In this document: piece by piece, positions 1 through 5,300 of the stretch
Position numbering within the stretch: position 1 is the stretch's first letter
Layout of the letters: every line of letters begins with the position of its first letter
Origin: an uncultured Bacilli bacterium
GTDB lineage: Bacteria > Bacillota_I > Bacilli_A > RF39 > UBA660
Assembly: GCA_934096025.1 (NCBI GenBank)
Contig: CAKOLP010000067.1
Location: 1 to 5,860, forward strand
DNA length: 5,860 nt
Direction of reading: 5' to 3'
Position numbers and translations under genes: made by a program
Notes under the pieces: model-generated
The model's input: only the letters and a program-made list of their open reading frames with translations
Database searches by the model: none
What the model was told of the DNA's origin: nothing

Positions 1-60
1 TCAGAAATCACTGGCTTATCAAAAGAAGAAATTAGTAAATTAAAAAAGACGAAGCTGTAA
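1..60 (+). CDS. C-terminal fragment of a probable Rpn / PD-(D/E)XK nuclease-transposase family protein (5' end outside window)
   Basis: Frame 1 is open from the first base to a TAA at 58-60 and encodes 19 residues, SEITGLSKEEISKLKKTKL. Tails of the type 'I..iTGLS.eEI.kLk' are characteristic of the Rpn family (recombination-promoting nuclease / PD-(D/E)XK transposase-like proteins), in which this short helix closes the protein. The catalytic domain would lie to the left of the window and cannot be seen, so neither the family call nor the integrity of the gene can be confirmed. The gene ends 36 bases before the next start, on the same strand, and I see no hairpin between them. Other proteins can end in a similar charged helix. 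Confidence 0.5.
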   Translation, partial: SEITGLSKEEISKLKKTKL

Positions 61-96
61 ATAAATATTAGTTTGAAATTGAGGTAGAAAAAATAA

Positions 97-594
97 ATGC
101 AAAATATTAATTTAGAAAATATAAAAATAGTTATTTTTGATTTTGATAATACTTTAGCTATGCATAAAGATAAAGATTTTATTATACATCGTGAAAGTAG
201 TGAAGACAATTATTTAGGCTATTATTTGAATGCTTATCAAAATCCAGAAAACTTTTATGATGATATAGAAGTATGTGAAAAATCAGATGTTTTATATAGT
301 TTAGTAGGAGAACTTAGAAAAAGAAATATTAAGATGTATTGTATGTCAGCAATGAAGTTTTCTTTTCATTTAAAGGCAAAACAAAATTTTGTTAATAAGC
401 ATTATGGTGATGATATAGAAGTTATATCAGTTGCTTCATGGGAACGGAAAGTACTTGGGGTTAAAATAATTCAGAGATTTAATAAGTGTAAATTAGATGA
501 AATACTGTTTATTGATGATAGTCAAGATGTTATTAATTCTTTAAGAGAAAATGGAATTAAAGCAATTTTAGTTGATGATGTAAAAAGTTGTTAA
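97..594 (+). CDS. HAD-superfamily hydrolase (small phosphatase-like, 165 aa)
   Basis: A cytoplasmic haloacid-dehalogenase-type phosphohydrolase; the substrate cannot be read from the sequence. All four HAD motifs are visible. Motif I is FDFDNTL, with nucleophile Asp15, acid/base Asp17 and Thr19. Motif II is Ser84, at the end of the strand in IKMYCMS. The motif III lysine is probably Lys118 (Lys123 is possible). Motif IV is FIDDS, with Asp140/Asp141 for Mg2+. Only about 60 residues separate motifs I and II, so any cap is small and helical. The ATG is fixed by an in-frame TAA directly before it (94-96); GAGG at 81-84 is a Shine-Dalgarno site with rather long spacing (12 nt). The gene sits between an Rpn-like tail and a MazG-like mini-protein, suggesting accessory rather than core DNA. 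The fold is secure; the physiological role is not known. Confidence 0.82.
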   Translation: MQNINLENIKIVIFDFDNTLAMHKDKDFIIHRESSEDNYLGYYLNAYQNPENFYDDIEVCEKSDVLYSLVGELRKRNIKMYCMSAMKFSFHLKAKQNFVNKHYGDDIEVISVASWERKVLGVKIIQRFNKCKLDEILFIDDSQDVINSLRENGIKAILVDDVKSC

Positions 595-612
595 AATATT
601 AACAATTTTTTT
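582..612 (+). terminator. Candidate intrinsic terminator overlapping the HAD stop codon
   Basis: TTGTTAA (588-594) pairs perfectly with TTAACAA (599-605) around a 4-base loop AATA. Seven T follow (606-612), and the A-run at 582-586 can extend the stem against them. The left arm contains the TAA stop of the HAD gene. The stem has a single G-C pair, so it is weak, but the A-tract/hairpin/T-tract layout is that of a Rho-independent terminator. Confidence 0.5.
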
Positions 613-627
613 GCATATTTTTTAAAT
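599..627 (+). promoter_or_regulatory. Weak possible promoter for the 652 gene
   Basis: TTAACA (599-604; 5 of 6 with TTGACA) and TTAAAT (622-627; 4 of 6 with TATAAT) are separated by 17 bases and would start transcription near 633, before the GGGGG Shine-Dalgarno site at 643-647. The -35 lies inside the right arm of the preceding terminator stem. Such matches arise often by chance in DNA this AT-rich. Confidence 0.25.
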
Positions 628-651
628 GAAAGTGTTTGGTACGGGGGAATT

Positions 652-885
652 ATGGATGATTTATTAGAAAGTTATTTAACTGAGTCTGAAAAAAATATTT
701 ATAAAGGAAAGTTACATCAAGAGTTAGAGGCAGGTTATAGGAGTCTTATTGGTTCTAGTCATCGTAGTGATGTTTTAGAAAATACAGCTCAAATTTTGGA
801 GGTTATGCGAAAGTTAGTGGAACTTGAAGGATATAATATGTATGATATGTTGGAAGTGGCTAAACGAAAAAGAATAAAGAAATAA
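652..885 (+). CDS. Small MazG/phosphoribosyl-ATP-pyrophosphohydrolase-like protein, divergent (77 aa)
   Basis: I align the body by eye with the short MazG-like/PRA-PH-like nucleotide pyrophosphohydrolases that usually read 'kL.eEl.E...EElaDilEvi.al.e..G.s.eel...r..Kr..rG'. The matching stretch runs from KLHQELEAG (about residue 20) through ENTAQILEVMRKLVELEGY to the final KRKRIKK. Two things differ from the family. The N-terminal 'KLVRDKIPEI' segment is replaced by a short acidic helix. Positions where acidic metal ligands are normal carry other residues: the second Glu of the EExxE motif is not kept, and the usual 'EELAD' is ENTAQ. It is therefore either a catalytically dead relative, a repurposed binding protein, or an all-helical protein that only resembles MazG. 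GGGGG at 643-647, 4 bases before the ATG, is a G-rich Shine-Dalgarno site like that of the sortase gene. The gene ends before a clear terminator and is probably monocistronic. Confidence 0.55.
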   Translation: MDDLLESYLTESEKNIYKGKLHQELEAGYRSLIGSSHRSDVLENTAQILEVMRKLVELEGYNMYDMLEVAKRKRIKK

Positions 886-895
886 TTTTAAGTGA

Positions 896-917
896 TTAAA
901 ATTTATATAAATTTTAA
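896..917. repeat. Perfect 22-bp AT-only palindrome
   Basis: The left half TTAAAATTTAT (896-906) is followed immediately by its exact reverse complement (907-917), with no spacer. It starts 10 bases after the stop of the 652 gene and ends 4 bases before the terminator stem. It could be an operator for a dimeric regulator, a nucleoid-protein site, an extra stem in the 3' end of the transcript, or chance in AT-rich DNA. Confidence 0.6.
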
Positions 918-921
918 AATT

Positions 922-965
922 GGAGGTCTTTTTGTAAAAATTTGTTTATAAAAAGGCCTTTTTTT
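922..965 (+). terminator. Rho-independent terminator after the MazG-like gene
   Basis: AGGTCTTTTT (924-933) pairs with AAAAAGGCCT (950-959), ten pairs with one G-U wobble. The stem can be extended by G-U pairs outside, and a 16-base interior holds further A/T pairing. A T-run at 960-965 follows. It separates the left-hand accessory genes from the sortase transcript. Confidence 0.75.
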
Positions 966-981
966 GTTGCAAATAGGGTAG

Positions 982-993
982 AATTTTAAAATT
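982..993. repeat. 12-bp palindrome AATTTTAAAATT, second copy
   Basis: AATTTTAAAATT is its own reverse complement. An identical copy lies at 910-921, overlapping the right part of the 22-bp palindrome, 72 bases upstream. Both copies run into a G-containing flank (GGAGG and TGGG). This copy ends 7 bases before the -35 box, where an UP element for RNA polymerase alpha subunits, or an activator/repressor site, would lie. Confidence 0.45.
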
Positions 994-1000
994 TGGGTTT

Positions 1001-1029
1001 TTGACAAGAAAATGGGAAGTTGTTAATAT
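1001..1029 (+). promoter_or_regulatory. Sigma-A-type promoter of the sortase-DedA unit
   Basis: A perfect -35 TTGACA (1001-1006) is followed after 17 bases by TAATAT (1024-1029; 4 of 6). An overlapping TATAAG at 1027-1032 is a better -10 match but gives a 20-base spacer. Transcription would start near 1036, leaving a leader of only about 15 bases that consists mostly of the Shine-Dalgarno site GGGGGGAG (1040-1047). Confidence 0.7.
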
Positions 1030-1050
1030 AAGGTTATTTGGGGGGAGAAA

Positions 1051-1737
1051 ATGAAGAGTATAATGGTAGTTGTATTGACTTTTTTGGTGTGTTTAGGAAT
1101 TAATTTTATAGATGTAAAAAATGAAAGTAGTGATGAGGCTAATTTAAATGGAATAGTAAGTAAGGTTAGTAAGAGTCAAGTTTTGGCATTACAGGAAAAG
1201 TATAATAATCTTGATATTAAGGGGTATTTGGATATACCGGGAACAATGATTCATGAACCGGTTTTGCAAGGTGAGGATAATAGTTTTTATTTAAGTCATA
1301 ATGTGTATAAAAAGAAAAATGTAATAGGGTCATTGTTTTTAGATTATCGAGTAAATATAAATGAAAAGAAAACTATAATTTATGGACATAATTCTTCGAC
1401 ATTGAAAACTCCGTTTCAAGAGTTAGAAAAGTATTATGAAAAAGATTATTGGGATAAGCATCAGGATATTTTGCTTAGTGATATAAATGGTATAAGTAGA
1501 TATAAAATTTTTTCTGTGTTTGTTGAAACTCAAGATTGGAGTTATATGCAATTAGATTTTGATGATGAAAAGTGGATCAAGCATTTAGAAGATTTACAAG
1601 AAAAGTCGTGGTATGAAACAGGTGTTAAAGTATCTAAAGAAGATGAAATATTAATTTTGCAAACGTGTAGTCATCATAGTAAATATAAAAAATATTCAAA
1701 AAAGTACTTATTAGTTGTAGCTAAAAAGGTTAATTAA
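1051..1737 (+). CDS. srtB: Class B sortase, membrane-anchored transpeptidase lacking the usual catalytic Arg (228 aa)
   Basis: Sortase B-type cysteine transpeptidases cleave a C-terminal sorting signal and join the protein to cell-wall peptidoglycan on the outer face of the membrane. Residues 1-20 form an uncleaved hydrophobic anchor; the catalytic domain starts near residue 50. Family landmarks are GYLDIPGT (58-65), YLSHN (80-84), GSLFLDYR (93-100), the catalytic His113 in IIYGHN, and the catalytic Cys206 in LQTCS. The length fits class B. The sequence departs from canonical sortases in that the third catalytic residue, an Arg at the start of the final strand (RxVVxA in known members), is Tyr219 here, preceded by Lys217-Lys218, and no arginine occurs anywhere after residue 150. 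The gene has its own promoter and a G-rich Shine-Dalgarno site and is followed after 25 bases by the DedA gene. No LPxTG/NPxTN-type substrate is seen in the window. Confidence 0.93.
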   Translation: MKSIMVVVLTFLVCLGINFIDVKNESSDEANLNGIVSKVSKSQVLALQEKYNNLDIKGYLDIPGTMIHEPVLQGEDNSFYLSHNVYKKKNVIGSLFLDYRVNINEKKTIIYGHNSSTLKTPFQELEKYYEKDYWDKHQDILLSDINGISRYKIFSVFVETQDWSYMQLDFDDEKWIKHLEDLQEKSWYETGVKVSKEDEILILQTCSHHSKYKKYSKKYLLVVAKKVN

Positions 1738-1762
1738 GAGTTTTGGAAGCATACTATTTAAT

Positions 1763-2293
1763 ATGTTATATGATTTTTTGATTGATTATTGTTATATAGG
1801 AACGTTTCTTTTAATGCTTATAGAAAATTTGTTTCCCCCGATACCTAGTGAAGTTATTTTATTATTTTCGGGGTTTTTGGTAAATTCGCAAAACTTAAAT
1901 ATTTTGCTAATGATTATAGCTTCAACAATCGGATGTTTACTTGGAGCCATTATTCTTTATTTTGTGGGAAATAAAATAAAGCTTAAAAATACAGATAAGG
2001 CTATAGCTTTTTTTGAAAAGAATGGTGTTAAAACAGTTTTTATAGCTAGATTTATTCCATTAATTAGAAGTGTTATTTCGATACCTGCGGGAACATTTAA
2101 AATGCCTTTTAGACAGTTTTTGCTTTATACTTTTTGGGGTTCATTAATATGGAATACAGTACTTATTTTTTTAGGGTTTATATTAAAAGAGAACTTTGAG
2201 AAAGTAAATGATTTTTTAAAAAGTTATTATTTATGGATAATTTTGGGAGTGTTTATTTTATATAGTTTAAAATATTTAAAAAAGAAAAAATAA
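1763..2293 (+). CDS. DedA-family (SNARE-associated/VTT domain) membrane protein, shortened (176 aa)
   Basis: An integral membrane protein of the DedA family, which is linked to membrane potential, envelope stress and, for some members, flipping of lipid carriers. The motif E21-N-L-F-P-P-I-P-S-E30 marks the first re-entrant segment. FIARFIPLIRS holds Arg96 and Arg102, spaced like the two functionally important arginines of E. coli DedA proteins, and leads into ISIPAGTFKMPFRQF and the last hydrophobic stretches (about 125-140 and 155-170). The C-terminus is basic (KKKK), probably cytoplasmic. The segment between the second hydrophobic region (ILYFVGNKI, to about 72) and the helix AIAFFEKNG (80-88) is about 20-25 residues shorter than in the typical ~200-residue family member. 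GGAAG at 1745-1749 is only a weak ribosome site (13 bases from the ATG), so translation may depend on coupling with the sortase gene 25 bases upstream. Confidence 0.92.
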   Translation: MLYDFLIDYCYIGTFLLMLIENLFPPIPSEVILLFSGFLVNSQNLNILLMIIASTIGCLLGAIILYFVGNKIKLKNTDKAIAFFEKNGVKTVFIARFIPLIRSVISIPAGTFKMPFRQFLLYTFWGSLIWNTVLIFLGFILKENFEKVNDFLKSYYLWIILGVFILYSLKYLKKKK

Positions 2294-2316
2294 TAGTAGT
2301 GCTTTTATAGGCTTTT

Positions 2317-2325
2317 TGATATAAT
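2317..2325 (+). promoter_or_regulatory. Extended -10 promoter of dnaB-dnaI
   Basis: TGATATAAT matches the extended -10 consensus TGnTATAAT at every fixed base. No good -35 lies 16-18 bases upstream (TAGTGC at best), as is usual for extended -10 promoters. Transcription would begin near 2332, 16 bases before the dnaB ATG; AAGTGAG (2337-2343) is the only ribosome-site candidate and is weak. Confidence 0.6.
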
Positions 2326-2347
2326 AAGTACGAAAGAAGTGAGCTAA

Positions 2348-3619
2348 ATGGAATATGATATATCTTTGTTACCTGCTGATTGTTATATTGTTGTTAATAA
2401 AAGTATTATAACTGATCAAGATAAAAGATATTTAATATCTTTTTATGAACCTATAATGGGACATTTAGCAACGACTTTGTATTTAACTTTATTAAATGAT
2501 TTAGAAAATAATAAACAAATATCTCGAGATTTTACGCATCATCATTTAATGAGTATTTTAAAGTGTCCGCTTAAAACAATTAAGGAAGCAAGGCTTGCTT
2601 TAGAAAGTTTGGGGTTACTTAGAACTTTTATTAAAAAAGGGAATATTAATAATTATATTTATGAGATATATTCGCCGCTTAATCCTATGGAGTTTTTTAG
2701 TCATCCTATTTTAAATATTGTATTATATAATAATGTAGGTGCTAATGAATATGAGTATTTGAAAAAACAGTATCAAAAAATTAAAGTAGATGTTAAGGAT
2801 TATACGGATATTACCAAGAATCTAGATCAAGTATATGAATCGAGTGTTAATGTTATTGATATTGAAGTTAGAGAACGAAGTGTAGGAGAAATAAAATTAA
2901 AAGATCAAGTTGATTTTGATTTTATAATGTCTAGTATACCAAAAGGAATAATCAATGAAAAAGCATTTAATAAAAGAGTAAGAGAATTAATCAATAATTT
3001 GGCTTTTATTTATAAAATGGATAGTTTAAAAATGATGGAATTAATTAGGGCAGTTTTAAATGAATATGGTATGATTGATAAAAATAGTTTAAGGCTTGAA
3101 GCTAGAAAAACATTTTTGGGAAGTAATAATTCTTTGCCAACTTTAATATATAGGTCGCAACCGGAATATTTAAAGACTCCGAAAGGAGATAGTTCTATGA
3201 GAGGAAAGATTATTGAAATGTTTGAAAGCGCTAATCCGGTAGATTTTTTATACAATAAGTATCATGGGGTTAAGCCTACGAATAGGGATATTAAAATTGT
3301 GGAAAGCTTAATTGTAGATTTAGAACTTCCGCCAGCTGTAGTTAATGTATTATTAGATTATGTTTTAAAGAAAAATAATAATAATTTATCGACGAATTAT
3401 ATTGAAACAATTGCAGGTCAATGGAAAAGAGCAGGGTTAAAAAATGCTTTAGAAGCAATGAATTTTGCTGAAAAAGAAGATATGCGTATTAATAAAAAGC
3501 TAAATACAGTAAAAAAAGAGAGTAAAGAACCGATATGGTTTAATAGAGTTAATGAAAAAGGTAATATAAGTGAAGAAGATAGAAATGAATTAGAGAGTTT
3601 ATTAAAGGAGTTTAAGTAA
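2348..3619 (+). CDS. dnaB: Replication initiation / membrane attachment protein DnaB (Firmicutes helicase co-loader, 423 aa)
   Basis: Firmicutes DnaB (unrelated to the E. coli helicase of that name) acts after DnaA and DnaD at oriC, and after PriA at stalled forks, to recruit the DnaI-helicase complex. The N-terminal winged-helix domain (DDBH1, about 1-115) opens with LLPADCYIVVNKSI and contains the typical FYEPIMGHLATTLYLTLL. A variable linker with a helical middle part follows (about 130-285). The DnaD-like DDBH2 domain (about 293-375) begins NPVDFLYNKYHG and carries the diagnostic YxxxIxxxW motif as Tyr351, Ile355 and Trp359. The tail has a short acidic helix after EPIWFNR. The protein is somewhat shorter than the B. 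subtilis one (about 470 aa). The start agrees with the first residues of the family. Its stop overlaps the dnaI start (TAATG), the arrangement expected of the conserved dnaB-dnaI pair. Confidence 0.95.
   Translation: MEYDISLLPADCYIVVNKSIITDQDKRYLISFYEPIMGHLATTLYLTLLNDLENNKQISRDFTHHHLMSILKCPLKTIKEARLALESLGLLRTFIKKGNINNYIYEIYSPLNPMEFFSHPILNIVLYNNVGANEYEYLKKQYQKIKVDVKDYTDITKNLDQVYESSVNVIDIEVRERSVGEIKLKDQVDFDFIMSSIPKGIINEKAFNKRVRELINNLAFIYKMDSLKMMELIRAVLNEYGMIDKNSLRLEARKTFLGSNNSLPTLIYRSQPEYLKTPKGDSSMRGKIIEMFESANPVDFLYNKYHGVKPTNRDIKIVESLIVDLELPPAVVNVLLDYVLKKNNNNLSTNYIETIAGQWKRAGLKNALEAMNFAEKEDMRINKKLNTVKKESKEPIWFNRVNEKGNISEEDRNELESLLKEFK
3604..3610 (+). promoter_or_regulatory. Ribosome binding site of dnaI, inside the dnaB coding end
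   Basis: AAAGGAG lies 8 bases before the dnaI ATG, within the codons for Lys-Glu near the DnaB C-terminus. Together with the TAATG overlap it fixes the dnaI start and indicates translational coupling. Confidence 0.75.
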
Positions 3620-4512
3620 TGGAAAAAATTAGTTTGAATTTAAAAGATAAAATTAATAATGAATTAGAAAAAGAACTAGAAAACTCTTTGAAAGATAAAG
3701 ATTTTTGTAATTTAGTTAAAAGATGTCGTATACCTAAAAACGAAGCACTTTATAATAATACTAAGCTTATGGATACAGTGCAGGAACTTCAGAATTGCCA
3801 AGATTGTAAAGGACTTTCAATGTGTAAAAATAAAGTTTCTGGTCATGTTTTATATCCAAAGTTTGATGAAACACTTAAATTTATTTATTCTCCATGTAAA
3901 TATCAAAAGGAATTAGTTAAAAAAGAAAGAGAAAAAAGGAATAAAATTAATGAAATTGCAAATGCTAGAATGAAAGACATTGATATTAATGATAGTAATA
4001 GAGTAGAGGTAATTAAATGGTTAAAGAAGTTTTTTGATGAATATGAAAAGGTTAATACTTTAAAAGGCTTATATTTGCATGGTAATTTTGGAAGTGGGAA
4101 GACTTATTTAATATCAGCTTTATTAAATGAACTTAGAATAAAGAAAAATGCTGTAGTGGAAATAGTTTATTTTCCGGAAATTTTAAGGGAATTAAAAGAA
4201 GACTTTAGTTTAGTAGAGGGTAAAGTTAGGTATTATCAAGATGTAGATATTTTATTACTTGATGATATAGGGGCAGAAAATGTAACTCCTTGGAGTAGAG
4301 ATGAAATATTAGGAACTATATTGCAATATAGAATGAATAATAAATTAACGACTTTTTTTACATCTAATTTTACGATTCTAGAATTAGAAAAACAGTTGGC
4401 TGTTACCAAGTCTAGTGAAGATTTAGTAAAAGCTAGAAGAATAGTTGAAAGGATTAAACAATTAAGTGATATCAAAGAACTTGTTAGTGTAAATCGAAGA
4501 AATACAGATTAG
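3619..4512 (+). CDS. dnaI: Primosomal protein DnaI, AAA+ helicase loader (297 aa)
   Basis: DnaI loads the replicative hexameric helicase (DnaC in B. subtilis naming) onto DNA with DnaB and DnaD. The N-terminal domain has a zinc-ligand cluster Cys60-x2-Cys63, Cys69, His76 and Cys93, corresponding to the zinc-binding, helicase-contacting domain of Firmicutes DnaI. A charged linker (about 97-125) leads to the AAA+ domain. Its Walker A is GNFGSGKT (155-162, Lys161), its Walker B is ILLLDD (211-216), and the sensor 1 Asn250 lies in FTSN. Conserved arginines in KARRIVERI (271-279) are where the arginine finger and sensor 2 region of the DnaC/DnaI family are expected. The length is close to the roughly 310 aa of B. 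subtilis DnaI. I see no terminator hairpin directly after the TAG, so transcription may continue into the membrane-protein gene 54 bases downstream. Confidence 0.95.
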   Translation: MEKISLNLKDKINNELEKELENSLKDKDFCNLVKRCRIPKNEALYNNTKLMDTVQELQNCQDCKGLSMCKNKVSGHVLYPKFDETLKFIYSPCKYQKELVKKEREKRNKINEIANARMKDIDINDSNRVEVIKWLKKFFDEYEKVNTLKGLYLHGNFGSGKTYLISALLNELRIKKNAVVEIVYFPEILRELKEDFSLVEGKVRYYQDVDILLLDDIGAENVTPWSRDEILGTILQYRMNNKLTTFFTSNFTILELEKQLAVTKSSEDLVKARRIVERIKQLSDIKELVSVNRRNTD

Positions 4513-4534
4513 ACTTTTTAAATTAGATTATTTG

Positions 4535-4543
4535 TGTTATTAT
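4535..4543 (+). promoter_or_regulatory. Possible extended -10 promoter before the membrane-protein gene
   Basis: TGTTATTAT matches TGnTATAAT except for one base. The -35 region 17 bases upstream (TTTTTA, 4515-4520) is poor. The start point near 4550 would place the ribosome site almost at the 5' end of the RNA. Readthrough from dnaI is an alternative. Confidence 0.3.
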
Positions 4544-4550
4544 ATATAAA

Positions 4551-4556
4551 AAAGGA
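4551..4556 (+). promoter_or_regulatory. Ribosome binding site selecting a GTG start at 4566
   Basis: AAAGGA lies directly against the in-frame TTG at 4557, leaving no spacing, but 9 bases before the in-frame GTG at 4566. The ATG at 4564 is followed immediately by TGA. The GTG is therefore the likely start. Confidence 0.7.
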
Positions 4557-4565
4557 TTGATTAAT

Positions 4566-5300
4566 GTGAATAATAAAGAACCGTTGTTAAAGGAAGAAGT
4601 GGAGACTTTTGGTTTTTTGCGGGAATTAGAAAAAGATAAGAAAAAATCAAAAGATAAAACTAAAGAAGAAAAAAAAGCTTTAATTATGACTATAATCTTA
4701 TGTGTAGTCGTGGGATTATTTTCTATTAAATGGATAAGGGCTTTTTATATTGGGTTTAAGTATTTTAATGAGGGAAGAATTGTAGAAAGTAATAAAACAC
4801 CAGAAGAAGAAAAAGAAGAAGATGTTTCTTTGAATTCTTATGTAGTGGTTAGTGCTTTAGAAAATATAAAAGTTAGTAGTGATTTACTTAATAAATTATT
4901 TTTAGATAGAGAAGTGATAATTGCTAATTTAGATAGTGTATCAAAATTAAGTATGTTGCTTAATAGTTTTGTTACTAGTTGTGATAATACCTATTTTAGT
5001 TTATCTTTGGAACAATTAGAAGATAGGGCATTGGAGTTATTTAATGATAAAGCGATGCTTAGAGATTTAGAAAATCTTAGTGATGTAGGTAGTTTTAATA
5101 TAGTTAGGGAAGATAATGTTTATAATATTACTTTAAGTAATTGTGATATGGAAGCTTTAAGTACAAAAAAAGCCACTTATAAAAATAGTGAACTTTATAT
5201 ATATGAAAATGTGCAAAATGGTGGAATAAGTAAAGAGTATAAGATGACTTTTAGAAAAGAAGATGGTAATTATTATTTGTTTTCTATAAAGCCAATTTAA
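4566..5300 (+). CDS. Single-pass membrane protein with extracytoplasmic domain, function unknown (244 aa)
   Basis: I do not recognise this protein. With the GTG start, residues 1-37 are hydrophilic and very lysine/glutamate rich (KDKKKSKDKTKEEKK) and must stay in the cytoplasm. Residues 38-54 (ALIMTIILCVVVGLF...) form one transmembrane helix. The rest (about 70-244) would then be outside: an acidic stretch TPEEEKEED, a helical part (about 90-175), and a strand-rich end finishing in TFRKEDGNYYLFSIKPI, which looks like the closing beta-strands of a small extracytoplasmic fold. Cys139 and Cys193 lie in the outer domain and could form a disulfide. There is no lipobox and no sortase signal. It follows dnaI in the same direction, in the place where B. 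subtilis-type genomes carry ytxC, to which it shows no resemblance that I can see. Its last 17 bases overlap the end of the convergent yolD-like gene. Confidence 0.8.
   Translation: MNNKEPLLKEEVETFGFLRELEKDKKKSKDKTKEEKKALIMTIILCVVVGLFSIKWIRAFYIGFKYFNEGRIVESNKTPEEEKEEDVSLNSYVVVSALENIKVSSDLLNKLFLDREVIIANLDSVSKLSMLLNSFVTSCDNTYFSLSLEQLEDRALELFNDKAMLRDLENLSDVGSFNIVREDNVYNITLSNCDMEALSTKKATYKNSELYIYENVQNGGISKEYKMTFRKEDGNYYLFSIKPI

Noticed and set aside
97..885. HAD and MazG-like genes as one gene split by a stop (they share a reading frame)
   Set aside because: The second gene has its own G-rich ribosome site and ATG, a terminator hairpin lies between, the intervening 19 codons look non-coding, and a shared frame has a one-in-three chance. 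No HAD-MazG fusion is needed.
1..966. Anti-phage defence or toxin-antitoxin island made of Rpn, HAD and MazG-like genes
   Set aside because: The three genes show no shared operon (a terminator lies after the HAD gene), no toxin-antitoxin overlap and no known defence-system gene order; the idea is not supported beyond proximity.
3010..3255. Minus-strand open frame of 81 codons
   Set aside because: It lies wholly inside dnaB, whose reading is supported by family motifs; the translation has no domain pattern and no ribosome site. It is a shadow frame.
4236..4475. Minus-strand open frame of 79 codons
   Set aside because: It lies inside the AAA+ domain of dnaI and shows no independent coding evidence.
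4557..4565. TTG at 4557 as the start of the membrane-protein gene
   Set aside because: The AAAGGA ribosome site abuts the TTG with no spacing; the in-frame GTG at 4566 has proper 9-base spacing.
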